From JACQFK01 sp964619955 (GTDB taxonomy: Bacteria > Planctomycetota > MHYJ01 > JACPRB01): DNA of 64,000 bases. The translations under genes and the position numbers were made by a program. Within the stretch, counting starts at the first letter, position 1; every line of letters starts with the position of its first letter. Positions 56,523 through 63,943 of the stretch are shown here, piece by piece. The DNA is taken from positions 14,068 through 78,067 of the forward strand of contig CAZUJF010000023.1 in the NCBI GenBank assembly GCA_964619955.1, in the 5' to 3' direction. The notes below the pieces were generated by a model. It saw only the letters and a list, made by a program, of their open reading frames with translations, did no database searches and was not told the DNA's origin.

Positions 56523-56571
56523 CGCTTCCCAGTCTACCGGATGCCCTCTTCCTTGGTACACTCCCCTCCCG
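56523..56571. promoter_or_regulatory. Divergent promoter region of comF and the M50 peptidase gene
   Basis: In only 49 bases there are a minus-strand TAGACT (56531-56536), 8 bases from the comF ATG, and a plus-strand extended -10 TGGTACACT (hexamer 56557-56562), 9 bases from the M50 ATG. It is the most compact example of the leaderless promoter pairs. Confidence 0.6.
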
Positions 56572-57258
56572 ATGGACGACCCCGTCCGGCTCATCCTGGC
56601 CCTGGCCTCCCTCATCTTCAGCTGCGTCTTCCACGAGTGCGCGCACGTCTGGGTGGCGCTCAAGATGGGCGACACGACCGGCCGCGACCTCGGCCGCCTC
56701 ACGCTCAATCCCGCGCCGCACATCGACCTCTTCTGGACCGTGCTGCTGCCGGTCTTCAGCTATTTCACGATGGGCTTCGCGTTCGGCGGACCCAAGCCCG
56801 CGCCCGTCAACACGCACAACATGCGCGACCCCGCCTTCGGCGGCGTGCTCTCCGCGCTCGCCGGCCCCGGCTCGAACATCCTCCTGGCCGCCATCGGCGT
56901 CGGGATCCATTGGTTGATCGTGACGATCAATCCCGCCTTGATCCCCCCCGACTCGGTCAACGGGTACTTCTTCCTGAACTTCCTCCTGATCAACGTCGTC
57001 CTCGCCGTCGCCAACCTCATCCCCATCCCGCCCCTGGACGGCTCCCGCTTCCTGCATTACATGATCGGGAGGCCCATGGACCCGATCATGAACTTCGTCG
57101 ACCGCTCGGGCTGGATCACCGCCCTGCCCATCCTCTTCGCTTTCCGGGTGATCTTCCCCCACATCTTCCCCCCCTTTTTCGTGCTGATCTACCAGCTCCT
57201 TGCATCCCTCTTCCCCGGCGAGTACGTTAGCCAGCTCTTCGAGACCTATAACGGATGA
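56572..57258 (+). CDS. Site-2 protease-like M50 membrane peptidase
   Basis: A 228-residue membrane protein. Its zinc motif is CVFHECAHVWVAL (HExxH) near residue 22, and the second metal site is NLIPIPPLDGSRFL (LDG). About six transmembrane helices. It cleaves membrane-spanning substrates. The gene order M50-trpS-scpA is conserved in many bacteria. TrpS overlaps by ATGA (57255-57258). Confidence 0.93.
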   Translation: MDDPVRLILALASLIFSCVFHECAHVWVALKMGDTTGRDLGRLTLNPAPHIDLFWTVLLPVFSYFTMGFAFGGPKPAPVNTHNMRDPAFGGVLSALAGPGSNILLAAIGVGIHWLIVTINPALIPPDSVNGYFFLNFLLINVVLAVANLIPIPPLDGSRFLHYMIGRPMDPIMNFVDRSGWITALPILFAFRVIFPHIFPPFFVLIYQLLASLFPGEYVSQLFETYNG

Positions 57259-58259
57259 GCAAAAAACGGATCCTCTCGGGCATGCGGCCCACCGGCAAGC
57301 TGCACCTCGGACACTACTGGGGCGTGCTCCAGAACTGGATCGCGCTCCAGGACGAGTTCGAGTGCTACTTCATGATCGCCGACTGGCACGCGCTCACGAG
57401 CGAGTGGAAGAACGCCTCCGGCATCCCCCGCAACGTCCGCGAAGTCGCCGCCGACTGGATCGCCGCCGGCGTCGACCCCGCGAAGTCCTGCATCTTCGTC
57501 CAGTCCGAGATCCCGGAGCACCTCGAGCTCAACATGGTGCTCTCCTGCATCACCCCGCTGGGCTGGCTGGAGCGCGTGCCCACGTACAAGGAGGCCCGCG
57601 AGCAGCTCGCCGACAAGGGCGTCGACAACTACGCCTTCCTCGGCTACCCCGTCCTCCAGACCGCCGACATCCTGCTCTACAAGGGCGACGTCGTCCCCGT
57701 CGGCGAGGACCAGTTGCCCCACCTCGAGCTCGCCCGGGAGATCGTGCGCCGCTTCCACTCCCAGTACAGACCCGGCGTCTTCCCCGAGCCCCAGGGCCGC
57801 CTCACGCCGACGCCCCGCCTCCAGGGCCTCGACGGGCGCCGCATGTCCAAGAGCTTCGGCAACACGATCGACCTCTCCGAGGAGCTCGCCTCGGTGGACA
57901 AGAAGGTCCGCGCCATGTTCACGGACCCCAACCGCAAGAAACGCACGGACCCGGGCAACCCGGACGTCTGCAACGTCTACGCCTTCCACGGCATGCTCAA
58001 CACGAAGGAGCGCTGCGCGTCGATCGACGCCGACTGCCGCGTCGCCAAGATCGGCTGCGTCGACTGCAAGATCGAGCTGTCGGGAAAGATGACGTCCTGG
58101 CTCGGGCCCATCCAGGAGCGCCGCAAAGCCCTGCTCGCCGATCCCGGGAAACTCGACCGCATCCTCGCCGAGGGCAACGAACGCGCCCGGGCCATCGCGA
58201 AAAAGACCATGTCCGAGGTGCGCAGCGCCGTGTTCCAGACCGGGGGCGCGGGTGTATAA
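57255..58259 (+). CDS. trpS: Tryptophanyl-tRNA synthetase
   Basis: A 334-residue class I synthetase. The HIGH-like motif is PTGKLHLGHYWG and KMSKS is GRRMSKSFGNTIDL. The LGYPVLQTADILLYKGDVVPVGEDQLPHLELAREIVRRF block is characteristic of TrpS. It charges tRNA-Trp. Its ATG overlaps the M50 stop; the scpA gene follows after an A/T-rich repeat. Confidence 0.97.
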   Translation: MSKKRILSGMRPTGKLHLGHYWGVLQNWIALQDEFECYFMIADWHALTSEWKNASGIPRNVREVAADWIAAGVDPAKSCIFVQSEIPEHLELNMVLSCITPLGWLERVPTYKEAREQLADKGVDNYAFLGYPVLQTADILLYKGDVVPVGEDQLPHLELAREIVRRFHSQYRPGVFPEPQGRLTPTPRLQGLDGRRMSKSFGNTIDLSEELASVDKKVRAMFTDPNRKKRTDPGNPDVCNVYAFHGMLNTKERCASIDADCRVAKIGCVDCKIELSGKMTSWLGPIQERRKALLADPGKLDRILAEGNERARAIAKKTMSEVRSAVFQTGGAGV

Positions 58260-58267
58260 TCAAGCCC

Positions 58268-58346
58268 GGAATAAAGAATGAGAATAAGGAATAGGGGACG
58301 CGCCGCCTTCCTCATTTCTTATTCCCTATTCCTTATTCCCTATTCC
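58268..58346. repeat. Dispersed A/T-rich inverted repeat, family A copy 2
   Basis: GAATAAGGAATAGGG (58282-58296) pairs exactly with CCCTATTCCTTATTC (58324-58338) across a GC-rich loop. The right arm has a 14-base tandem duplication, TTATTCCCTATTCC (58319-58332 and 58333-58346). The core matches family A copy 1 at 24385-24436. It lies between trpS and scpA, on the transcribed strand. Confidence 0.88.
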
Positions 58347-58369
58347 TTCTTTCCCCTCGTGAGGGCCTG

Positions 58370-59155
58370 ATGCCGGAACTGCAGGACTGCAAGGTCCAGC
58401 TCGACAACTACTACGGTCCCCTCGACCTGCTCCTCCACCTCGTGAAGGAGACCGAGGTCGACATCACGGCCATCGCGCTCTCCCGGGCCTGCGAGCAGTA
58501 CATCAAGTTCCTGACCACCATGGAGAAGCTCGACATCGAGCTCTCGGGCAACTTCCTCGCCCTCGCCTCCCAGCTGCTCCTGATCAAGACGCGGACCATC
58601 GCCCCGCCGGAGGTGGTCGCCGTCGAGGGGGAGCCCGACGAGGAGGAGGACGAGGCCGACGCCTCCCTCGAGCTGATCCGGAAGCTGCTCGACTACAAGC
58701 GCTTCAAGGACCGCGGCCGCGCCTTCGACCTGCTCATGATGGAGCGCGCCCAGAAGTTCGGGCGCCCGCGCATCAAACTCGAGGGCGAGACCGAGCAGGA
58801 GCCGCTGCGGAACCTGGAGCTCTGGGATCTCGTGCTGCTCTATTCGAAGGTGATGAAGGGCGTGCGCCTTGAGTCGGGCATGTCGATCCTCTACCACGAC
58901 ATCCCGCTCGAGGTCTTCATCGACCGGATCATCGAGACGCTGGCCGCGAAGCAGTCGACGACGTTCTTCGAGCTGATCGGCGACAAACCCGACCGCAGCC
59001 GCACGCTCGGGACCTTCATGGCCATGCTGCAGCTGGCGAAGATCCAGCGGATCAGCATCGAGCAGGACCAGGACCACGCCGACATCCGTATCGTCGGCCG
59101 CGAGCCCGGCCCCGAGGCCCCGCCGGACGACACGTCGCTGACGGCCCCCGCCTGA
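58370..59155 (+). CDS. scpA: Segregation and condensation protein A
   Basis: A 261-residue kleisin: DNYYGPLDLLLHLVKETEVDI (the SMC-binding N-terminal helix), FLALASQLLLIKTRT, an acidic linker (EPDEEEDEADAS) and a C-terminal winged helix (FFELIGDKPDRSRTLGTFMAMLQLAKIQ). It joins SMC and ScpB in chromosome condensation. GTGAGGG precedes the ATG. No scpB follows: the next gene is on the other strand. Confidence 0.95.
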   Translation: MPELQDCKVQLDNYYGPLDLLLHLVKETEVDITAIALSRACEQYIKFLTTMEKLDIELSGNFLALASQLLLIKTRTIAPPEVVAVEGEPDEEEDEADASLELIRKLLDYKRFKDRGRAFDLLMMERAQKFGRPRIKLEGETEQEPLRNLELWDLVLLYSKVMKGVRLESGMSILYHDIPLEVFIDRIIETLAAKQSTTFFELIGDKPDRSRTLGTFMAMLQLAKIQRISIEQDQDHADIRIVGREPGPEAPPDDTSLTAPA

Positions 59156-59226
59156 TCGACCCGCCCGCGAAGGGGCGGCCCCATCCCCGGGGACGCTACC
59201 GCTTCAGATCTGCGGCCAGGGCGGCC

Positions 59227-60012
59227 CTACTTCGCAAACAGCTCGAGGGTGTCCCGGATGAACGGGGACTGCACGACGATCCCCACGCCCAACGGCATGT
59301 GCTGGGTCTTCTCCTCGAAAGGGCTCGAGGACTTGTCCGTGCGGCGGTGCATGCCCACTTGGATCCCGATCACGACGGGCATCTCCCCCCCGCACCAGGC
59401 CACGGGGGCTCCGCTCTCGCCCCCGAAGACGGGGATGTCCAGGAGGATGCTGCGGGCCTCCTTCAACGGCGCCAGCGGATGGGTCGCGATCGATCCCTTG
59501 CGGAGCAGCGGCCAGCCTGCGGCGTTTCCCTCCACGCCCGCGGGGAAACACGGCATGAACACCTCCTGACCGGCCTTGATCCTGCGCTCCTCGGCCCACG
59601 AGGCGTCCGCCAGCTGGCGGAACTCGAGGGGTTTCATGACGCTCCCGGCAGGCAGCGTGACGGGCAGGGCGGCGACATCCAGATCGGCATGGCGCCGGAA
59701 GAGGGCGGCGGCGTCGTCCTTAAAGGGGACCTTGACCTCCTTGCGGATCCACGACCGATCCTCCCCCCGGCCGCGAAGCACGAGCGTGCAGACGGTCTCG
59801 GTCTTTTCGTCGAAGACATGAGCCGCCGTGACAAGGAAAAGCGAGGGCTTGCCCTCCCCGCCCATGGAGACCAGAAATCCGGTGGAGGTCGATCCCTTGA
59901 TCTTGATCCGGCAGGTCGACGCCATCAGATCCTCGATCGGATCCCCGGCCGCGCCTTGAAGCGGGAGCGCGGTCCCCAAGGACAGCAGCACCGCGCACAG
60001 GGTGGATGTCAC
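59227..60012 (-). CDS. Exported trypsin-like serine protease
   Basis: A 261-residue protein. A signal peptide (MTSTLCAVLLSLGTALPLQG) is followed by a chymotrypsin fold: catalytic His in LVTAAHVF, Asp in ADLDVAALP, Ser in FGGESGAPVAWC. It is predicted to act in the periplasm or outside. The GTG at 60012 is chosen because AGGAGG lies 7 bases upstream; a GTG at 60030 precedes this ribosome-binding site. The Cys in STCRIK and CGGEM may form a disulfide. Confidence 0.85.
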   Translation of the reverse strand: MTSTLCAVLLSLGTALPLQGAAGDPIEDLMASTCRIKIKGSTSTGFLVSMGGEGKPSLFLVTAAHVFDEKTETVCTLVLRGRGEDRSWIRKEVKVPFKDDAAALFRRHADLDVAALPVTLPAGSVMKPLEFRQLADASWAEERRIKAGQEVFMPCFPAGVEGNAAGWPLLRKGSIATHPLAPLKEARSILLDIPVFGGESGAPVAWCGGEMPVVIGIQVGMHRRTDKSSSPFEEKTQHMPLGVGIVVQSPFIRDTLELFAK

Positions 60013-60098
60013 CGCGAACCTCCTCTGCACCCGCTTCGACGGTCATGGGGGCCTGGAGCGAAGCCGTACGTCACGGGCCGGCCGAAAACCATCCAGAC

Positions 60099-61883
60099 CT
60101 ACGACCCCAGGTCCTTCAGCAGCTCGCGCGCCTCCTGGGCGGCGGGGCCCTGGGGGAACTCCTGGAGGAACTGGCGGACGTCCGTGAGCGCGCGGCCCCG
60201 GTCCTCCGCGCCCCGGAAGGCGTGCGCCCTCCAGAGCAGCGCCCGGCGCTGGCCCCCGTCGATCGCCGCCGTGAAATCCAGAGCGGCGTTCTCGTAATGG
60301 CGCTTGAGCTGGAAATACACGCCGCGCAGGAGCCGCGCGGACGCGTCCTGCGGCGCCGCCTGGATCTGGCGGCCCAGCTGCTGGATCTCCTGGTTCAGCT
60401 CCGACGCCTTCTTCCCGTGCAGCTGCTCGAGATCCTCCGTCGCCCGCTTCACGTCCGCCCTCAGCGCGTGCGTCTGCGCCCGCAGTTCCAGCGCGTCCCG
60501 GCTCTCGGGCGCCAGCTCCAGCGCCCGCGTCACCCGCCGCAGCGCCTGATCCAGTTCCCCCTGCGCGAGGTGCACGCTGGCCAGGTGGTAGTGCGACCAC
60601 TCGCGGACCGAGCCCCGCGACGCCGCCTCCCCCGCCACCAGCAGGATGCGCGCGCGGTCGCCCCGCTCGATCGCCGAGAGGCAGGCCTTGTAGAGCGCTT
60701 CATCCTCGCCCGGTCCCAGCGGCGCCGGCGGGGGCGCGACCGGGACGGCCCGGGCCTCCGCCTTCGGCGCCGGCACAGGGGACGGCGTCTCCCGGGGAGG
60801 CGCCACCGGCGTTTTCACCACGGAAGCCGGAGGCGCCGGCTTCGATTCGCTCCGGGTCAGGAACCAGAGCGCCGCCCCGGCGAGCGGCAGCAGCGCCGCG
60901 GCCGCCCAGAGCAGCGGCGCCTGGCGCCGCGGGGACGCCCCCGCCGCCGCGGCCTTCACGGCCCGCCGGCCCGTCGGGGATTCCCCCTTGAGCGCGCGCC
61001 CCAGATCGTCCGCGAACGCGCCCATGTCCGCATAGCCGCCGCCCAGCGCGCACGCCGTCACCTGGTCCAGCGCCGGATCCACGTCCTTCACCCGCTCGCG
61101 GGGCGAGACTTCGTCCGCGGGGGGCACGCCGACCAGGACTTCGTAGAGCACGGCCCCCAGGGCGCGCACGTCGTCGCCGTCGGAATAGGTCCGCGTCCGC
61201 GCCGACAGCGGCAGCGCCTTCGCCCATGCGTACGCCACCACGGCGACCGAGTCGTCCTTCCGCAGCAGGATCCGCGCCGCGCTCAGCGCCCCGTGGGGCC
61301 TGCCGCGCAGCAGCTCGGCGGCCTTGCGGACCGCCTCCGCCCCGCGCTTCGCGGAGGGCCGCTTCGCCTCGAGCGACTCGCCCTCCTCGAACGGCGCCAC
61401 GGCGTAGGAAAGCCCGTTCACCTTCGGCAGCCCCGCCGCCTCGCTGCGAAAGACCTTCAGGGCCACTTCCCGCCCCGAAGCGTCGACCGCCCGGTAGAGC
61501 ACCCCGCGCTCGCGCCGCGCGAGCTCCCATTTCAGCGTGAGGCCGTCGAATTCCTGGGGCACCGGCAGCGCCGCATGACCCGCACGCTGGGACGGCCGCG
61601 TGAGGGAGGCGAGGAACTTCTCCCAGTCCCCGGGGGACTCCTCGCCGCTGTTCAGCAGCGCCGTCCGCAGCTGGTCCAGGAGCGCCCGGTCGGCCACCGG
61701 GTCCGGAACCGAGGCGTCCGCGCGGAGCGCCGTGGCCTGTTCCGAGGGCAGATGCAGGGCTTCGGCAAAGCTGATGGGGGATCGAGATTGGCGCTCGAGG
61801 GCTTTGTGTATCCCCCTCGCGTCCACCCATCCGCGCTTGAGGGCGCGGATCATCACCAGCACGTCTTCGCGCGCAAGACTCAT
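60099..61883 (-). CDS. Membrane-anchored pseudokinase with TPR domain
   Basis: A 594-residue protein. Residues 1-95 are helical. Residues 115-300 have the Ser/Thr kinase fold: ALKVF retains the beta3 Lys143, and DVRALGAVLYEVLVGVPP is the alphaF region. But the HRD motif is HGAL (197-200), DFG is AYA (217-219) and the glycine loop is RRERG. Residues 323-342 are a transmembrane helix, then a Pro/Ala linker and about four TPRs (405-590). Without HRD and DFG it should not phosphorylate. The ATG at 61883 has no ribosome-binding site; a TATAAT lies 85 bases upstream. Confidence 0.85.
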   Translation of the reverse strand: MSLAREDVLVMIRALKRGWVDARGIHKALERQSRSPISFAEALHLPSEQATALRADASVPDPVADRALLDQLRTALLNSGEESPGDWEKFLASLTRPSQRAGHAALPVPQEFDGLTLKWELARRERGVLYRAVDASGREVALKVFRSEAAGLPKVNGLSYAVAPFEEGESLEAKRPSAKRGAEAVRKAAELLRGRPHGALSAARILLRKDDSVAVVAYAWAKALPLSARTRTYSDGDDVRALGAVLYEVLVGVPPADEVSPRERVKDVDPALDQVTACALGGGYADMGAFADDLGRALKGESPTGRRAVKAAAAGASPRRQAPLLWAAAALLPLAGAALWFLTRSESKPAPPASVVKTPVAPPRETPSPVPAPKAEARAVPVAPPPAPLGPGEDEALYKACLSAIERGDRARILLVAGEAASRGSVREWSHYHLASVHLAQGELDQALRRVTRALELAPESRDALELRAQTHALRADVKRATEDLEQLHGKKASELNQEIQQLGRQIQAAPQDASARLLRGVYFQLKRHYENAALDFTAAIDGGQRRALLWRAHAFRGAEDRGRALTDVRQFLQEFPQGPAAQEARELLKDLGS

Positions 61884-61967
61884 GTTGCTTGTGGTGAGCA
61901 GCTTCGATTCGCCGGGGGGCCCCACTTCGGGGCCATCCGGCGAATCAAGCGTGTCGAACCATCAGTC

Positions 61968-61973
61968 ATTATA
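61968..61973 (-). promoter_or_regulatory. -10 element upstream of the pseudokinase gene
   Basis: A consensus TATAAT on the minus strand (plus 61968-61973), 84 bases before the ATG at 61883. No good -35 was found at the right spacing. Confidence 0.45.
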
Positions 61974-62000
61974 CGCGCGCCGGAGCTGGGTGAGGGATTA

Positions 62001-63533
62001 TTAGAGCAGCGGGCCCGCCGCGCGTTCCGCCGCCTCGAGCACAGGGTCCCGCAGTCTCGAGGAGGTCACGAGCTCCAGCTCCGGACGCAGAAAGCGGTCG
62101 CGCCTCAAATGCGGGATGTCCCGGCGCAGGCGCGCGTGCGCCGCCGCGACCCCGCGGCCCGGCCGCAGGGGCTTCAGGAAGTCCAGACCCTGCGCGGCGC
62201 AAAGAAGCTCCAGTCCGACCACCTTCCGGACGTTGTCCAGGATCCGCCGGCACTTGCGCACCGCCGCGGGCGCCATCGGGACGTGATCCTCCTTCGAGGC
62301 CCCGGTCGGGATCGAATGCACGCTGGCGGGCGCGGCGTCGGCCCTGCATTCCGCGGCGAGCGCGGCGGCCGCCACCTGGACCATCATGTAGCCGCTGTGG
62401 AGCCCGCCGTCCTTCACGAGGAACGCCGGCAGCTCGCTCATCTCGGGGTTCGTCATGCGGTCGATGCGCCGCTCGGAGATGTTCGCCAGCGAGACCAGCG
62501 CGACCGACAGGAAATCCGCCGCCAGCGCGAGCGCCTGCCCGTGAAAGTTGCCGCCGGAGAGGATCTCGCCGTTCTCGAAGACCAGCGGATTGTCGGTGAC
62601 GGAGTTCGCCTCGCGGACGACGAGGTCCCGCGCATAGGTCCACGCGTCCCGCGCCGCGCCGTGCACCACCGGGATGCAGCGCAGCGAATAGGCGTCCTGC
62701 ACCTTCACGCAGTTCCGGTGCGAGCCCAGCACCTCGCTCCCCTGCAGCAGCGCCCGGAAGTTGTGCGCCACCGCCAGCTGGCCGGGATGCGGACGGTGCC
62801 GGTGGAAGCGCGCGTCGAAGGGCTTGAGGCTGCCCTTGAGCGCCTCGAGGCTCATCGCCCCCGCGATGTCGGCGGTCTTGAGCAGGTCCTCCGCGTCGGC
62901 GAGCACGCCCGCGAGCAGCGCCGCCGTGAACGGCGTGCCGTTGATCAGCGAGAGCGCCTCCTTGGGCCGGAAGCGGTAGGGCGCCAGCCCCGCCTTCCGC
63001 AGGGCCGTGCGCGCGGCATACGACCGCGTCCCCAGCGAGGCGCGCCCCCGCCCCAGCATGGCCGCGCCGAGCTGCGCCAGCGGCGCGAGATCGCCGCTCG
63101 CCCCCACCGAGCCCTGCTCGAGGATGAGCGGCCGCACGCCGCGGTTGTAGAGTTCCCCCAGATAGCGGACGAGCTCCGGCGTGACGCCGGAGTACCCCAG
63201 CAGCAGGGCGTTCGCCCGCAGCGCCACCAGCAGCCCCGTCTCCCGCATCGGAGCCCCCAGGCCCGCGGCATGCGAGAGGAGCAGGTTCTCCTGGAGGCGG
63301 TCGAGGTCGCCGGACGGGATGCGGACGTCGGACAGCCGCCCGAAGCCGGTGCTCACGCCGTAGATCACGGCGCCGTCCGCGAGCGCCCGGTCCACGTGGC
63401 GCCGGGATTTCCCGACCCGCGCCAGCGCCCGGGGGGCGAGGGTCAGCCGGATCCCGCGCGGGAACTCGTCCCGGGAAAGAGCCCGAAGCTCGGGCCAGCC
63501 GAGACTTTCCCCGTCGAGTCGGATCGTGCGCAC
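62001..63533 (-). CDS. hutH: Histidine ammonia-lyase
   Basis: A 510-residue enzyme of the MIO-cofactor lyase family. The Ala-Ser-Gly cofactor triad is in GSVGASGDLAPLAQLG, with YGVSTGFGRL, LLLSHAAGLGAP (the SH pattern typical of histidine rather than phenylalanine lyases), HNFRALLQGSEVLGSH and FLVKDGGLHSGYMMVQVAAAALAAE. It deaminates histidine to urocanate. Start is GTG at 63533. Other hut genes are not in the window, so its role may be isolated catabolism or a variant aminomutase. Confidence 0.92.
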   Translation of the reverse strand: MRTIRLDGESLGWPELRALSRDEFPRGIRLTLAPRALARVGKSRRHVDRALADGAVIYGVSTGFGRLSDVRIPSGDLDRLQENLLLSHAAGLGAPMRETGLLVALRANALLLGYSGVTPELVRYLGELYNRGVRPLILEQGSVGASGDLAPLAQLGAAMLGRGRASLGTRSYAARTALRKAGLAPYRFRPKEALSLINGTPFTAALLAGVLADAEDLLKTADIAGAMSLEALKGSLKPFDARFHRHRPHPGQLAVAHNFRALLQGSEVLGSHRNCVKVQDAYSLRCIPVVHGAARDAWTYARDLVVREANSVTDNPLVFENGEILSGGNFHGQALALAADFLSVALVSLANISERRIDRMTNPEMSELPAFLVKDGGLHSGYMMVQVAAAALAAECRADAAPASVHSIPTGASKEDHVPMAPAAVRKCRRILDNVRKVVGLELLCAAQGLDFLKPLRPGRGVAAAHARLRRDIPHLRRDRFLRPELELVTSSRLRDPVLEAAERAAGPLL

Positions 63534-63548
63534 GTCGGGGACCGCCCG

Positions 63549-63788
63549 CTACTTGGAGCCGCTCTTCTTGAAGGCGTCGGTCTCGTGGGCGGTAAGCTTC
63601 ACGTAGAGCGCCCGGCCGTCCTTTTCGAAGTCGACCTTGTGCTCGCGCGCGAGCCAGCCGACCGCCTGCTGGACGAGGGCCGGATCCTGGTCGAGCAGCT
63701 TGGGAAGCGTCGTGAGGGCCACGCGGCCCTTCTCGCCGAGTTTGCGCCACACCGCGCCCGCGGCGTCGCCGATGGTCTTCTGATGCAT
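63549..63788 (-). CDS. DUF2582 winged-helix protein
   Basis: A 79-residue winged-helix protein: IGDAAGAVWRKLGEKGRVALTTLPKLLDQDPALVQQAVGWLAREHKVDFEK (shown in parts) is the DUF2582 pattern, with the winged tail ALYVKLTAHE. It is probably DNA-binding. A ribosome-binding site (GAGGGG) and a TACGAT lie upstream of the ATG. It is the first gene of a unit with hutH, 15 bases downstream, and may regulate it. A family B repeat lies just 5'. Confidence 0.82.
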   Translation of the reverse strand: MHQKTIGDAAGAVWRKLGEKGRVALTTLPKLLDQDPALVQQAVGWLAREHKVDFEKDGRALYVKLTAHETDAFKKSGSK

Positions 63789-63816
63789 GAAAATCCCCTC
63801 AAGAATTGCCCGGATC

Positions 63817-63870
63817 GTAGCTTGTAGCTGGCATCAGGTAGGGGTTCGCGCTACCAGCTACCAGCTACAG
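63817..63870. repeat. Family B repeat copy 3
   Basis: GTAGCTTGTAGCTGG (63817-63831) and CTACCAGCTACCAGCTACAG (63851-63870) form an imperfect inverted repeat. It shares the CTACCAGCTAC core with the copies near 36731 and 52695. Confidence 0.75.
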
Positions 63871-63892
63871 CCCAAAATCCATCCCAAAGCGG

Positions 63893-63906
63893 CCCCTATA
63901 TAGGGG
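63893..63906. repeat. 14-base perfect palindrome
   Basis: CCCCTATATAGGGG is perfectly self-complementary and isolated in intergenic DNA. It could be an operator or part of a promoter (the TATATA centre), but no gene follows in the window. Confidence 0.5.
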
Positions 63907-63943
63907 AATCGCCCGGGCGAATCAAGGGGAATCCGTCCGATAA

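Noticed and set aside
24361..58346. Family A repeats as a CRISPR array.
   Set aside because: Only isolated copies with inverted symmetry; no regular spacers or adjacent cas genes.
59156..59226. Rho-independent terminator between scpA and the serine protease gene.
   Set aside because: GC-rich palindromic bits occur but there is no stem with a T-tract on either strand.
60006..63827. Very long open frame (over 1200 codons) antisense to the pseudokinase and hutH genes.
   Set aside because: In GC-rich DNA the antisense frame of real genes stays open; it is Arg/Gly/Pro-rich, has no recognisable domains, and overlaps well-supported genes.
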